Source of the DNA: Allorhizobium ampelinum S4
GTDB taxonomy: Bacteria > Pseudomonadota > Alphaproteobacteria > Rhizobiales > Rhizobiaceae
Assembly: GCF_000016285.1 (NCBI RefSeq)
Contig: NC_011991.1
Coordinates: 62,001-126,000 of the forward strand
Direction of reading: 5' to 3'
Length of the DNA stretch: 64,000 nucleotides
Made by a program: the position numbers and the translations under genes. The notes beneath the pieces were generated by a model. The model was not told the DNA's origin. It saw only the letters and a list, made by a program, of their open reading frames with translations, and made no database searches. Positions 29,070 to 40,700 of the stretch are shown piece after piece; position 1 is the first letter of the stretch, and every line of letters starts with the position of its first letter.

Positions 29070-29971
29070 CAGAAATACCCCTCCCGTTTTTTCCTCTCCA
29101 TTGAGCTCGCTGGGTCGCTGTCAGCGATGCGACCCTGACGCTCCGACATTCTAGTCGTTTTCATTTCCCTAATGATTTTTTTGACCGAGGACGCGTTTGA
29201 TTCGACGGCGGCAGTAAGGGGATAACAGCCCAGCGTGCGGAACCGAACGTTCCTGTACTCAGGCGTCTCGCCAGACTGCAGGATAAAGCGCTCGTCATCG
29301 ACGACGATCCACTGTCGCCCTCTGCGCACCACCGGCCGCTGTGCAGAGGTATACAGTGATACTATCGGGATGTTCTTGCATGAGATGTATTCCCAGATGT
29401 CCAATTCGGTCCAATTGGAAAGGGGAAATACTCGCATGGTTTGGCCCTGCGAGAGATTGGTGTTGAATATGTTCCACATTTCCGGACGCTGATTTTTCGG
29501 GTCCCATGAATGGTTAAATGAACGAAGAGAGAAAATTCTTTCTTTCGCACGGGATTTTTCCTCGTCACGCCGCGCGCCTCCTACTGCGGCATCGAAACCA
29601 CCTGCCTCAAGGGCCTGGCGCAGTGCTATTGTTTTCATCTGATGGGTGTAGGTGTCGAGGGTGTGTTCGAACGGATTTATGTTGTCGCGGACGGCTTCGT
29701 GATTGGTGTGAACGATAAGCTTCAGCCCGTTCGTGACTGCTGTCTCGTCACGAAAGGCGATCATTTCCTTAAATTTCCACGTCGTATCGATATGAAGTAG
29801 GGGGACTTCCAGCCGCGCCGGGTGGACGGCTTTCTGGGCAATATGAAGAAGTACCGAGGAATCTTTTCCGACGGAGTAAAGGATTACCGGGCGCTCGAAT
29901 GTAGCTATAACCTCACGGAAAATGTTAATGGCTTCTGCTTCGAGATAATCAAGATGGTGGGGTTGAGACAC
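29069..29971 (-). CDS. cysD: CysD (NodP-like): sulfate adenylyltransferase subunit 2
   Basis: The preferred start is GTG 29971 ([15 protein letters not shown]) with GGGGAG seven bases upstream. This gives 300 residues, the usual CysD length; the open frame reaches 30022 without support. It has the PP-loop-type ATP-binding motif [12 protein letters not shown], the [12 protein letters not shown] segment and GCYPLTAA near the end. CysD forms ATP sulfurylase with CysN, driven by GTP hydrolysis. It lies 76 bp downstream of the dioxygenase gene and overlaps cysNC by one base. Confidence 0.95.
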   Translation of the reverse strand: MSQPHHLDYLEAEAINIFREVIATFERPVILYSVGKDSSVLLHIAQKAVHPARLEVPLLHIDTTWKFKEMIAFRDETAVTNGLKLIVHTNHEAVRDNINPFEHTLDTYTHQMKTIALRQALEAGGFDAAVGGARRDEEKSRAKERIFSLRSFNHSWDPKNQRPEMWNIFNTNLSQGQTMRVFPLSNWTELDIWEYISCKNIPIVSLYTSAQRPVVRRGRQWIVVDDERFILQSGETPEYRNVRFRTLGCYPLTAAVESNASSVKKIIREMKTTRMSERQGRIADSDPASSMERKKREGYF

Positions 29972-30047
29972 GTGTATACTCCCCGCACACCACTCAAAAG
30001 AGCAGCGTTCTCGGCGTTTCACATTTAGGGTTGGTGTAGGTTTTCGC

Positions 30048-31142
30048 TTAGCTTTTTGCTACTGCCATACCATGGTATTCGGCAATCGCCTTCTGGTATC
30101 GACTCACATGTTGATATTTATCCTGCCAAGATCTGACGCCTCCCCGGACGCTTCCCGCCTCGGTCGTTCCCCAAAAACCTGCGAACTCATCGGGGAGTTC
30201 GCGACTGTCGGGTACAGAGAACCAAAGGCGAAAAAGGTGTCGGCGCAGGTCAGGGTCGGGGTAGTCCTCATATGACGACCGGGCGTGGTAGAGGATGTGG
30301 TTGTTTACCAGCTGTAGGTCCCCTGGCTCAAGGTTCATCTCGAGGTACATATCCGGATTGGACGCAATCTCACTGACGCGATCGACTGCTCGTCTCTGTT
30401 CGGGAGAGAGATTCACCGACGGGAGTGATCCGGCATGGATGATGCGAGCGCGATAAAAGTGGCTCGTAAAAAGCCCATTCTTCCATCCAAAAACCGGAGT
30501 GTTATAGACATGCGCGTCTGGGGGGGCACTGCCTAAAGAAGCGAACGGAAGCATTGAATAGAGCACCTCCAACAAATCTGGGTCCTCCATTGCCAATCGA
30601 TTGTGAATTTCGATCGAGCTACACAACCTGCTCTGTCCGCCCACGGCGGCAGATCGCCTGCAGAAAAGAGCAACCACGTCACACGGATCAATGTGAAATT
30701 GGATTTCTTCAGAGGTGCCATTGCCGCGCAATGTCGCCGCACTGGTTTCTCCGCGATCACGTACGTCATGGATCAGCGCGCCATCAGAATTTTGCGGTAA
30801 GGCTACTCCTATATAAAGGCCGAGACCCCACGAGATGAGCCTAGCGCCAGCTTCATCTTTGTCGTTGATTGGGAGGCCTTTAATGAGACGAAAGCCAAGC
30901 CCGTTTTCCAGTTCCTTCGTGAGGCTGTGAAGCCTCAGTCCGAAGTTCGGAAGCGGAAACTCCTTATGTGTTAGTTCGTGGGTGTCCAGACCGCTTTCAC
31001 TAGCTTGTGCGAATGCAACTTCAATCTCTTCCCGTTCCGCATTGGATATGGTGTATGTCCAAGCTGAGGGATCTCGGGTGTCAGCTCGCCGCCATCCAAC
31101 TGCATTCGTGACAATGTTTGCGGCAATCTCGTTCGCTGCCAT
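30048..31142 (-). CDS. TauD-fold Fe(II)/2-oxoglutarate dioxygenase
   Basis: The preferred start is ATG 31142 with GGGAG eight bases upstream; the frame reaches 31175 without a better site. The 364-residue protein has the metal motif FHIDPCD (HxD, about residue 150) and a distal His with the 2-oxoglutarate Arg region in RRHLFRLW (about 300). This group includes gamma-butyrobetaine and clavaminate-type hydroxylases that act on free or carrier-bound amino acids and on amino acid derivatives. It overlaps the leuD 3' end by about 60 bases, which implies coupling. It probably installs a hydroxyl on a monomer or the peptide, a possible sulfation or glycosylation site (inference). Confidence 0.85.
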   Translation of the reverse strand: MAANEIAANIVTNAVGWRRADTRDPSAWTYTISNAEREEIEVAFAQASESGLDTHELTHKEFPLPNFGLRLHSLTKELENGLGFRLIKGLPINDKDEAGARLISWGLGLYIGVALPQNSDGALIHDVRDRGETSAATLRGNGTSEEIQFHIDPCDVVALFCRRSAAVGGQSRLCSSIEIHNRLAMEDPDLLEVLYSMLPFASLGSAPPDAHVYNTPVFGWKNGLFTSHFYRARIIHAGSLPSVNLSPEQRRAVDRVSEIASNPDMYLEMNLEPGDLQLVNNHILYHARSSYEDYPDPDLRRHLFRLWFSVPDSRELPDEFAGFWGTTEAGSVRGGVRSWQDKYQHVSRYQKAIAEYHGMAVAKS

Positions 31143-31779
31143 AGCACTTACTCCCGTTATTGGCCCGGGTGACATGCATCCAAGGCCGCTTCAACCGATC
31201 AGTCTTCTCAAAGTTCTCCACCGATGGTGCAAATCTCATCACAAAGGAAATCTCATCGATTCCTTCGATAAGCATCCGGCGATACATTTCTGGTATTTTG
31301 AAATCGAACTTCTTCTCGGGCGAGGTGGAAATCGTCTGCTTGGCCAGATCAATGGTGATCGGGGAGTGCTGCAACGCGACATGTCGTAGCTGGCCGATTT
31401 CATTGGGGGAAAGCACGATTGGCGCTATGCCATGCCGGTAACAATTACCTATGAAAATCTCTCCGAAGGACTCAGCGAGAATTGCCTTGAATCCATACCC
31501 GCGAATCGCCTTAGCGGCCCATTCACGGGAAGATCCGCACCCAAAGTTCTTCCCAGTCAACAAGAACGTCGCGCCAAGCCACTCGGTCTGATTTAGGATA
31601 AAATCCGGGTTCAGGTTTCCATCGAGATTGTATCTTCTTTCAGCGAACAGCGCGCCTCCCCACCGCAAGTAGCTGTCATCAGCGGAACGCATGAGCTCGG
31701 TTCCAGGGGTGATTTGGTCCGTGTCGACGTTGTCCTCAATGATAGGCACAGCAGTTCCGACGACGAGGATTGACGTCAT
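31081..31779 (-). CDS. leuD: LeuD-like isomerase small subunit
   Basis: This 232-residue protein carries the LeuD landmarks NVDTDQI-P, NFGCGSSREWAAKAIRGYG and ESFGEIFIGNCYRHGI. With LeuC it moves the hydroxyl of 2-alkylmalate to C3. Its start overlaps the leuC stop as ATGA. It is about 30 residues longer than usual LeuD, and the extra Cys/Arg-rich tail coincides with the start of the next gene, so the tail is probably extended by overlap rather than function. A second leuCD pair outside the primary leucine locus suggests a dedicated chain-extension role in this cluster. Confidence 0.92.
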   Translation of the reverse strand: MTSILVVGTAVPIIEDNVDTDQITPGTELMRSADDSYLRWGGALFAERRYNLDGNLNPDFILNQTEWLGATFLLTGKNFGCGSSREWAAKAIRGYGFKAILAESFGEIFIGNCYRHGIAPIVLSPNEIGQLRHVALQHSPITIDLAKQTISTSPEKKFDFKIPEMYRRMLIEGIDEISFVMRFAPSVENFEKTDRLKRPWMHVTRANNGSKCYGSERDCRKHCHECSWMAAS

Positions 31780-33194
31780 AGGGCGCTCCCCGCATTTTCC
31801 ATTTTCCTTATATCTGCGATTCCGCCTAAGATTGCTGATGCGGCTACTGTTACTGGGCTCGCGAGGTGCGTCATCGTCCCAGGCCCCTGTCTTCCGACAA
31901 AGTTTCGGTTCGTCGTACTAACAACGCGTAGACCCTTGAGCCGATCATTGCCCATATGCCCACACAGCCCGCACCCCGCTTCATGCCACTCGAAGCCAGC
32001 TGATTTGAAAACAGCATGTAGGCCCTCGGCTTCGGCTTTCTCCTTGACTTCTCTTGATCCGGGAACACAGATCGCCAGGACCGAGGGGTGAACTCTGCGA
32101 CCTCGAAGAACTGATCCAGCCGCTTGAAGATCCGCTAGCCGCGCATTCGTGCAAGCACCGATGTATGCGGCATCAACGGGGAGGCCTTCTAACTGCTGCC
32201 CAGGTTTGAGATGCATGTAGTCCAACGCACGTAGTGCCGACGACCGTTGATCGGGTGAGATCTCTTCAATCTCAGGCACTTTCGAAGCAACTCCTACTAC
32301 GTGCTGGGGGCTTGTACCCCAAGTGATTTGTGGTTCAAGGCAGGCGCAATCAATGCTGACTTCCCGGTCGAACGTCGCGTCCGTATCTGTCGTCAGCGAT
32401 TTCCAATATTCGACAGCTTCATCCCAAGCCCGACCATGGGGCGCATAGTTCCTACCCACGAGATAGTTGAACGTCTGCTCATCTGGTGCCACGAAGCCAA
32501 ATTTCGCACCGAACTCTGTTGCCATGTTGCAGAGCGTCAGCCGACCCTCGACAGACATAGCCGCTATGGCGGGGCCTGCAAATTCTACGGCGAAGCCAAG
32601 GCCTCCATTTGCCCCTATATTCCTTATAAGATCAAGAATGAGGTCCTTTGGGTATACACCGTTCTGCAGAATACCGGTCACCCAGATGCGCATTGCTCTC
32701 GGCCGCTTCAAAGCCAGTGTCTGAGAAGCCAAAATCTGTTCACAGTCGGTCGAGCCGATGCCGAAGCCAATCGCTCCAACCCCACCGACAGTACTCGTAT
32801 GGCTATCGCCACAAACTAATGTCACGCCTGGCAAAGCTATTCCAAGGTCGGGAGATATTACGTGTACGATTCCTTGGCGACGATCATCGGCATCGAAAAG
32901 GGTAAACCCATATCGGCGGGCGGCCTCCGTCGTCTCTTGGATCATCGCGGAGCCTAGCGATGCAACTGATTGGTTTTTCGTGCGGCCAGGTGCCGTATCA
33001 ATTACGTGGTCGATGGTAACGAATACTGAATCTGACCGGCGTGGCCGGCGACTTCCATTCTCCAGTTGCCTCATAGCAGAGGCGCCAGTTAGTTCATGTA
33101 AAAAAATTCGGTCGATATACAGCAGAGACGTGTCTGAATCGATTTCGGTAACGACGTGATCGTTCCAGACTTTTTCAAAAAATGTGCGGGCCAT
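31776..33194 (-). CDS. leuC: LeuC-like isomerase large subunit
   Basis: This 472-residue aconitase-family protein has the LeuC pattern: VCGDSHTSTVGGVGAIGFGIG, GACTN and AGCGLCGHMGND. Together these give the three cysteines that hold the 4Fe-4S cluster. It pairs with LeuD to isomerise 2-isopropylmalate or a homologue. It is the first gene of the leftward arm, starting 333 bp from the MbtH-like gene across a divergent promoter region. There is no LeuB-type dehydrogenase in the window; the beta-hydroxyacid dehydrogenase at 15770 may take that step (inference). The product could be leucine or a homologated amino acid. Confidence 0.93.
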   Translation of the reverse strand: MARTFFEKVWNDHVVTEIDSDTSLLYIDRIFLHELTGASAMRQLENGSRRPRRSDSVFVTIDHVIDTAPGRTKNQSVASLGSAMIQETTEAARRYGFTLFDADDRRQGIVHVISPDLGIALPGVTLVCGDSHTSTVGGVGAIGFGIGSTDCEQILASQTLALKRPRAMRIWVTGILQNGVYPKDLILDLIRNIGANGGLGFAVEFAGPAIAAMSVEGRLTLCNMATEFGAKFGFVAPDEQTFNYLVGRNYAPHGRAWDEAVEYWKSLTTDTDATFDREVSIDCACLEPQITWGTSPQHVVGVASKVPEIEEISPDQRSSALRALDYMHLKPGQQLEGLPVDAAYIGACTNARLADLQAAGSVLRGRRVHPSVLAICVPGSREVKEKAEAEGLHAVFKSAGFEWHEAGCGLCGHMGNDRLKGLRVVSTTNRNFVGRQGPGTMTHLASPVTVAASAILGGIADIRKMENAGSAL

Positions 33195-33527
33195 TTTCTC
33201 TGAGCCTCACCATCATCGGTTGGATCGACGTTGCCAAAAGCACTGACGTGCGTTGGGTGAAATGGTGACACTGCTCTAATCTTTTAGCCAGTCTGGGCAG
33301 ATAATATTACGGAATATATTCCGGACACCGCTTCCTTCTTCAGCGCTACTTCGGCAAGCTTAGCATTAACAGCTAACTCAGCTCTGTCTCCTGTACGCGC
33401 CATACCTGCGGTGTTCGTTGGGCCTCAACGTGGTGTCGCTCGCCCAGACAACTCACTTTACTGCTGAGCGCTAAATAGCTGGTCGATAAGCAAGTCGAAT
33501 TTAGCAAAACACGCTGGAGCCAACTCT
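33195..33527. promoter_or_regulatory. Divergent promoter region between leuC and the MbtH/NRPS arm
   Basis: This AT-rich region has no gene. It separates the two long arms of the cluster and so must hold promoters in both directions. The most visible element is the perfect palindrome CGGAATATATTCCG at 33310-33323, a candidate operator, next to TAATATTA. I see no match to a nod box or a lux-type box. Confidence 0.6.
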
Positions 33528-33743
33528 ATGTCAGCTTTTTCGAATCCAACTAAACTCTATGCCGTGATCGTGAATGAAGAGGGCCAGCATTCCCTATGGC
33601 TGGCTGAGAAGCCTATCCCACGGGGCTGGCGTCTTCAGATGGGGCCAGACAGCCGCGAAACGTGTCTCCAGTATGTGGACAGTAACTGGACGGACATGCG
33701 CCCTCTGAGTCTTCAGAGAAACTCCACACGCAAAGCTACATAG
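33528..33743 (+). CDS. MbtH-like NRPS chaperone
   Basis: Start ATG 33528 has GGAG eight bases upstream. This 71-residue protein has the MbtH signature: N-E-QHSLW, then P-GW, then CL-YV, W-DMRP. The usual SLWP reads SLWL here. MbtH proteins bind the adenylation domains of NRPSs and are often needed for their folding or activity. It is the first gene of the rightward arm, followed by the SyrP/TauD-like gene and the NRPSs, a typical operon head. Confidence 0.93.
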   Translation: MSAFSNPTKLYAVIVNEEGQHSLWLAEKPIPRGWRLQMGPDSRETCLQYVDSNWTDMRPLSLQRNSTRKAT

Positions 33744-33782
33744 AAATACAAAGGTGCTTTCGGAAGGACAGAGGTTTCCAGT

Positions 33783-34763
33783 ATGATCGAGCTTGACAAT
33801 ATTAAAATTTGCCCGCTTGCCGGGATTGATGATGCCATCATCATTCAGTCATTGAACAAGGCTTCTCTCACTACTTCCACATCGGCGATTGGACCAGCGG
33901 TGGCTGAAATGGTGACTAGGCATGGTGCTGTTTTGTTACGCGGGTTTGCTCCGGAGGGAACAAGCGCTATGGCCGCTCTCTTTGCCTCCTTACAGTGGAA
34001 ACCACTCCAGTACACCTACCGCTCAACACCTCGTACGTCTGTTAGCGAGGGTATTTACACAGCGACGGAATTCCCGGCGTCTGAGGAGATCATGCTCCAC
34101 AGCGAGAATGCCTTTCAAGCCGACTGGCCCACAAGAATTGGGTTTCATTGTGCGGTGCCAGCAAGGGCGGGCGGAGAAACACCAATCGGCAGTTTAGAAA
34201 AGATAACAGCCAGGATCGACACAGGACTTTTCGACGAGTTCCGCCGCCGCGGCGTTTCATACGTCAGAAATTATAGCGACTATGTCGATCTTCCTTGGCA
34301 GGTAGTTTTCCAATCTAGCGACCGGGGAGATGTCGAGGAGTACTGCAAAAACCACGGCATCGGTTTCGAATGGCGCAATAGCGGATTGCGTACATGGCAG
34401 GCATGTCAGGGGACAGCGACCCATCCCGAGCGCGGTAATGAAGTGTGGTTCAACCAAGCGCACATGTTCCACTATACGGCCCTTGGGCCTGAAATGGCGA
34501 GCAACCTCCTTTCGATTTTTGGTGAGGAGGAACTGCCACGAAACGCGTATTACGGCGACGGCGGAGTCATACCCAAGGATGCCGTCGAACACATCAGAGA
34601 AGCCTTTTCCGCAGAAAGGGCGAGCTTCGGTTGGGAAAAGGACGACATACTCCTTCTTGACAATATGCGCTACTGCCATGGTCGCAATCCATTCGAAGGC
34701 CCGCGACAAGTGCTTGTGAGCATGGGCCGCGGGTATGCTTCTGTCGTCGACAGCTCTCATTAA
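33783..34763 (+). CDS. SyrP/TauD-like Fe(II)/2-oxoglutarate hydroxylase
   Basis: Start ATG 33783 has GAGG eight bases upstream. The 326-residue protein has the metal motif LHSEN (HxE, about 106), the GGETPIGS segment, [12 protein letters not shown], and the distal His with its Arg in [12 protein letters not shown] (about 299). WFNQAHMFH is typical of SyrP-like proteins that beta-hydroxylate Asp-type residues bound to NRPS carrier domains. It lies directly upstream of the first NRPS, so hydroxylation of the Asn-type residue of module 3 is the most natural guess. Free amino acid hydroxylation remains possible. Confidence 0.88.
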   Translation: MIELDNIKICPLAGIDDAIIIQSLNKASLTTSTSAIGPAVAEMVTRHGAVLLRGFAPEGTSAMAALFASLQWKPLQYTYRSTPRTSVSEGIYTATEFPASEEIMLHSENAFQADWPTRIGFHCAVPARAGGETPIGSLEKITARIDTGLFDEFRRRGVSYVRNYSDYVDLPWQVVFQSSDRGDVEEYCKNHGIGFEWRNSGLRTWQACQGTATHPERGNEVWFNQAHMFHYTALGPEMASNLLSIFGEEELPRNAYYGDGGVIPKDAVEHIREAFSAERASFGWEKDDILLLDNMRYCHGRNPFEGPRQVLVSMGRGYASVVDSSH

Positions 34764-34774
34764 TCGAGGCTCAA

Positions 34775-37700
34775 ATGTTTAACAGGCAAGTCTCGGCGAT
34801 CGCACGCGATGCGCAAGATCCTTCGGAATCAACACGCATACGGAGCTGCATCATCGCCGGTGAAGGAACGTTAGCAATTAGATGTGCGCAGCACTTAATG
34901 GACAGCGGTCATCATCTCAAAGGGGTCCTCACTTCCGAAAAAGTGCTAGCCGATTGGGTTTACGCGAAGAACATTACTGTCCTGCGGTCAGTCGAGGAGC
35001 TTGCTACTCTGCTGCTCGACGAAGGCCCTGTGGACTGGCTTTTCTCGATCGTGAATCCGATCTTGCTCCCTCCTAACGTGATAGCTCGAGTGAAGGGTGG
35101 TGCATTCAACTATCATGATGCGCCATTACCGCGTTATGCTGGGGTTCACGCCACGTCATGGGCTATCTTGGCCGAAGAGAGAGATTACGCTATATCGTGG
35201 CACCGTATCAGCAATTTTGTAGACGCTGGCGATATCGTGTTGCAGCGAGCCGTTCCCATTGTTGACGACGATACGGCGCTTTCTCTCAATTTGAAATGCT
35301 ACCAAGCGGCAGCTGGAGCTTTTGAGGAACTAATAAGCCGCCTGACCCATGGAAAAGTGGAATCGTATCAGCAAGATCTTTCGCAAAGGACCTTCTTCTC
35401 TCGACACGACCGGCCTGAGGCAGATGGGATTTTGCAGTTTAATAGACAGGCTAAGCAGCTGTCCGCAACGGTTCGCGCTTTATCTTTCGGCCCGTATCGT
35501 ATCAATACCTTTTGCAGGCCGAAGCTCCTCGTAGCCGACATCGCTCTGGGGGTCGGCGCCTTGGATGTGCTGGACGAGCGCTCAACTGAACCACCTGGCA
35601 CAGTGATCTGTGTTGACCATAAAGGTTGGCGGATTTCTACGTTTGACCACGACATCTTAGTTAGAAATCTAGTTGTACTAGAAACTGATGAAGATGTATC
35701 GCCCCAAATCCTTGCCGCAGAGCTTGAAATTGAGCCCGGGACGCAGCTACCGATTCTCTCAGAGTCGGAAATGTCGAGGCTGAGGCGACTTCACATCGAG
35801 ACATCAAAGAACAATAGCTTCTGGCAAAAAAGATTGGCACACGCGAATTCGACAAGTTTGCCGTTTGCACCTTCTTGGGCGGAACAGGGCCGCGAACGTT
35901 GGCGCGCCAGTGCGTGGCATGTTCTGCAGGCATTTGATGCAATCCCCTTAGAGACGAGCGGGTCGTATATTCTGACGTCTTGGCTCGTATATCTCTCACG
36001 AGTTACGGGAAAGAGTACGATCGAGACGGGATGGGCTTGGCAACCGGATGATTCCAGTTCGGCAGCGGTAAGGGCCACACTAGCTGACGTCGTGCCTCTA
36101 CAGCTCAATGTTGGGTGGGTGGAATCCTTTGATAGCGTACGCTCTGCTCTGTCGTCGGAGTGCGCGACAGTCCGGGTTAAGAATACCTTCGCTAAGGACA
36201 CTTTCCCGAGTAAGACGAATCTCCGATCGTCTAAGATACTGCGCCCGCGGCGGGCATGGGACACAGCAGTTGAATTAGTCGATAGTGAAGTGCTCCCCCA
36301 GGATCATCCGAAAGCAAATGTGGTTACATTTCAGGTTGATCCCCGGAAAAGATCTTTCCGCCTGATTTACAATGCCGAGCGGTTGTCGCCTGCCGACGTC
36401 GACAGGATAACGGAACATCTTATCGTCTTGTCTCGTTCGATTATGACACCTGGCAACGAGTTTGTGCCGGCCCATGGCTTGGAGATACTCAGCAGGCAAG
36501 AAACCGAGCTTGTGCTTGAGGGTTGGAATGAGACCTCGGTGGACTTCCCTTCGGAGCGCTGTATCCATCAGTTATTTGAGCGCCAAGTGGCCGAAACGCC
36601 TGACGTGGTAGCGGTCGAGCAGGATGGCATCAGCGTGACGTACGCTGAACTGAATGCAAAGGCGAATATACTTGCCGATAAAATCCGAATGAGGATGACT
36701 AGGCCAGACAACATCGTTGCGATCTGCGTCGAGCGTCGCATCTATATGATTACTGCGTTCATTGCCGTCGTAAAAGCTGGCGCTACCTACCTCCCGCTTG
36801 ACCCGACTAATCCGCCTGAACATATTGCCGATACTGTGGCCGATGCCGGTGCGGTTCTTATACTAACCGATACCGTCGGAGCGAAGGCACTTTCGGCCGC
36901 AGTGGCGGAGGGGCCCCACACGCTCGATATCGGTGAAGCCATGTCGGCTAAACATCCCGCTGAAATTGATCTCGTCTCGGGTTTCCCCCTTATTGCTCCT
37001 AGCCAACTGGCTTACGTGATATACACGTCTGGATCGACGGGGAAACCCAAGGGGGTTATGATTGAACACGCGGGATTGGTTAACCTCGCGACGTGGCATA
37101 TAAAGACGTTCGGCTTGAAGACTGGCAGTCGTTGTACATTGATGTCTCGGCCTGTCTTCGACGCCAGTGTTTGGGAAATGTGGCCCGCGCTATGCAGCGG
37201 CGCCACACTAGTGCTTCCGCCTGTAAATCTCCTGGATGACGTCGACGTTTTATTGAAATGGTGGCATCAGCAGGACCTGCACGTAAGTTTTCTAAGCACG
37301 CCCCTTGCCTCCATTGCGTTCCAGGAGAATCTGACGAACCCCAACCTCCAAAGTCTCCTCGTAGGCGGAGACCAATTGCGAAGTGTCCCTCCGACACTGC
37401 CCCCTAAGCTGACCCTGGTAAACAACTATGGACCAACGGAGGCCACAGTGGTGGCAACATCCGGTGAGGTCAGAGCAGGAGAACCAGTTCTTACTATCGG
37501 CCGCCCGATCGCCAATACACGGGCTTACGTTCTGGACGAATACCTCCAGCCCGTACCGCATGGGGTCGTCGGAGAGATATATATAAGTGGCGCGGGCGTG
37601 GCTCGCGGCTATCTTGGTCGCGCGGGATTAACAGCGGAACACTTTGTAGCTGATCCTTTCAGCCGGGTAGCCGGAAAACGGATGTACAAAACCGGAGATC

Positions 37701-40700
37701 TGGGGAGGCATCTTCCAGACGGTCGGCTCCATTTCATCGGACGTAACGACGACCAAATCAAGATCCGCGGTTTCAGGCTAGAGCCCGGCGAGATACAAAG
37801 GCAGCTTTGTGAGCATGCTGGCGTGCGCGATGCGCTGGTGATCAAACACGACAGCCACGAACTCAACGACTATCTGGCTGCGTACATCGTGCCGGAGCAA
37901 AAAACGCTCACCGCCGGCGCGGATGAACTGCGGGCTTACCTCCGCGGTTACCTTCCTGAGTACATGGTTCCAGCCACTTTCACGTTCTTAGAAACGTTCC
38001 CTCTTACGCAGAACGGGAAGATTGATCGAAAAGCGCTGCCAAGCCCTATCGAAGATCCTGTCTCAAGGCCGCCTTATGAAGCTCCATCCGGTCATATCGA
38101 GCAACTACTGGCGACAACCTGGCAGGACCTACTTTGCATAACAAGGATCGGCACACAGGACAATTTCTTTGAGCTCGGTGGCCACTCGCTGCTGGCGGTC
38201 AAAGTCCAAGCACGGTTACGCCAAGAAGGCTTAAATTTGAAGACGAGCGATCTGTTTTCGTTTCCGACAATCGCAAGTTTAGCTGGCAAGGTGGCTGACG
38301 CAGATCCTGTTTTAGTTGACCACAGCAAGATCGATCCAAATTCGCCTCTGATGCCCAGCGACCTACCGCTTATTGACCTGTCAAAAATTGACATCGATAG
38401 GATCGTTGAACGAGCCCCAGGAGGCAAAGGAAATATTCAGGATATTTACGCCCTCTCCCCGCTGCAAGATGGAATTCTTTTCCATCATATGCTCGGCGGT
38501 ATAGGTGACGCGTATTTGTTGCTCGACCTTATCGGCTTTCGTGAACGAGTTATTTTGCAACGTTATGTCGAAGCCGTCCAAACTGTTGTGGATAGGCACG
38601 AGATTTTGCGCACTGGTTTCATGTGGCATGGTCTCACGACTCCAGCGCAATTTGTACTGCGGAAAGCTGATATTTCGGTCGAGTACGTTGATCTCGATCC
38701 GAGTGCCGGTCTGGCTGTTGATCAGTTAATTGAACGCTATGATCCTCGCACTTACCGTCTTGATCTTTCTGAGCCCCCTCTTATGCGCTTCTTTGCCACC
38801 AGGGACTTTCAAACGGGGCACTGGCTACTTCTGCAGCTGTTCCACCATTTGATAGCGGACCATACCACTCTGGAAATCTTGCATTCAGAAGTTCGTGAGA
38901 TCATGGGCGGCAGCGGGAGCAATCTTCCCCCAGCAACTCCTTATCGTAACCTCATCGCGCAGACACGGCTGCGGGCAGCGGATGATGAACACCATCGCCA
39001 CTTCTTCCGGTCGATGCTGGCTGATATCGAGGATCCCAGCGCTCCTTTCGACATGGTCGATGTTTACAATGATGGAAAGGATGTGACGGAGTCTGTCGTC
39101 ACACTGTCTGTCGACCTTGACCGGAGGCTTAGAAGACATGCGCGGCAACTTGGGGTCAGCCTCGCTAGCATATGTCATGTTGCTTGGGGGATCGTGGTCG
39201 CCCGAACATGCGGTCGCGATGCAGCTGTGTTTGGGACGGTCCTCCTAGGAAGGAATCAGGCCGGCGGCGAAGTTGACCGCGCGATGGGCCTATTCATTAA
39301 TACGTTGCCGATCAGAGTTGATTTAGACGCTGTCAGTGTTGGAGATGGTATCTGCAGGACCCATTCTCTCCTCTCGGAACTCATGCAGCACGAGTACGCT
39401 TCACTAACGTTAGCCCAAGGCTGTAGTAGCGTTCCGGCATCCATTCCCTTGTTCAGCAGCCTCATCAACTACCGCCATAATGACCCATTGCAGCACCAAG
39501 CCGATCTCGGTTGCGGCATTGAGCGATTGAAGTTCGAAGAGCGTACAAGCTATCCGATTACCTTATCTGTCGACGACACCGGGGTCAGCTTGGGGCTTAC
39601 AGTTCAAGCAGTACCTCCAGTCGTTCCCGGAACGCTTAGCGGTTACATGGTAGAAGCTCTTAGTCAGATAGCTTCTGCCCTTGAGGAAACGGCATCAGTT
39701 GCGCTTGAGCGCTTAGATATTTGTGATCAGCGAACCCGTCACAAGGTTCTTGTAGAATGGAATGACACGCGGCGGCCGATTTCCGAAGCGCTGCTGCCGG
39801 AACTCTTTCAGGCTCAGGTCGCCCGTACACCTGATGCCATTGCCGTTGAATATGAAGGCGAGCAGATTTCGTACGCCGAACTTGAGGCCCGCGCCAATCG
39901 GATGGCCCGGTATTTAATTGAGCTGGGCGTGGGACCTGAGACGATTGTCGCACTGGCGCTTCCACGGTCAATCGACATGGTTGTGTCTTTGCTGGCGGTT
40001 CTCAAGTCAGGTGGGGCTTATCTGCCTCTCGACCCGCAATATCCGACTGAAAGATTAGCGTTCATGGTGGCTGACGCGCAGCCCGCCACGGTAATCGCGG
40101 TGGCATCGACGGCAGAAAAGCTGCCTGAGGATGCTCCTCTCCTACTTCTAGATGACGCTGGAGTCCTCGAACGGATCTCCGCATTTTCCGATTCCGCGGT
40201 CATCGAGACAGAACGGCACGCGCCGCTCGACCCACTACATCCCGCCTATGTCATCTATACATCCGGATCAACCGGAAAACCCAAAGGCGTGGTTGCGTCA
40301 CACGAGTCTGCGCGAAACAGGGTAACGGCGCAATTGTGGATCAATCCCCCAACTCAGGCAGATGTCTGCTGCCAAAAAACTTCGATCAGCTTCGTTGACA
40401 GTGTCTATGAGCTGCTGCTTCCCCTCCTAGGTGGGGCGCATGTATGTATCGCACCGGATGAAATTGGGACGGATTTGCAGGCTCTACTAAATTTCATTGA
40501 GGTACACTCCGTTACTAGAATCGTGCTCGTGCCCAGCGTAGCCGAAAAATTACTATCTCTCGCAGAAGCAAAGCAGAAGTGTAATACTCTCGCCGTTTGG
40601 ACATTGAGCGGCGAGGCCTTAGAGTCGAATTTGGTCGCCACGATGAGGCGCGCCTTTCCTGATGCTTCAGTCTTCAACTTGTACGGATCATCAGAGATTG

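Noticed and set aside
27159..30022. Interpretation of cysD/cysNC as part of a nodulation locus (nodPQ)
   Set aside because: No nodABC, nodH or nod box is visible in the window, and two non-NodH sulfotransferases lie in the same cluster; the PAPS-supply reading fits better.
33195..33527. nod box or lux-type box in the divergent promoter
   Set aside because: No convincing match on inspection; only the CGGAATATATTCCG palindrome stands out.
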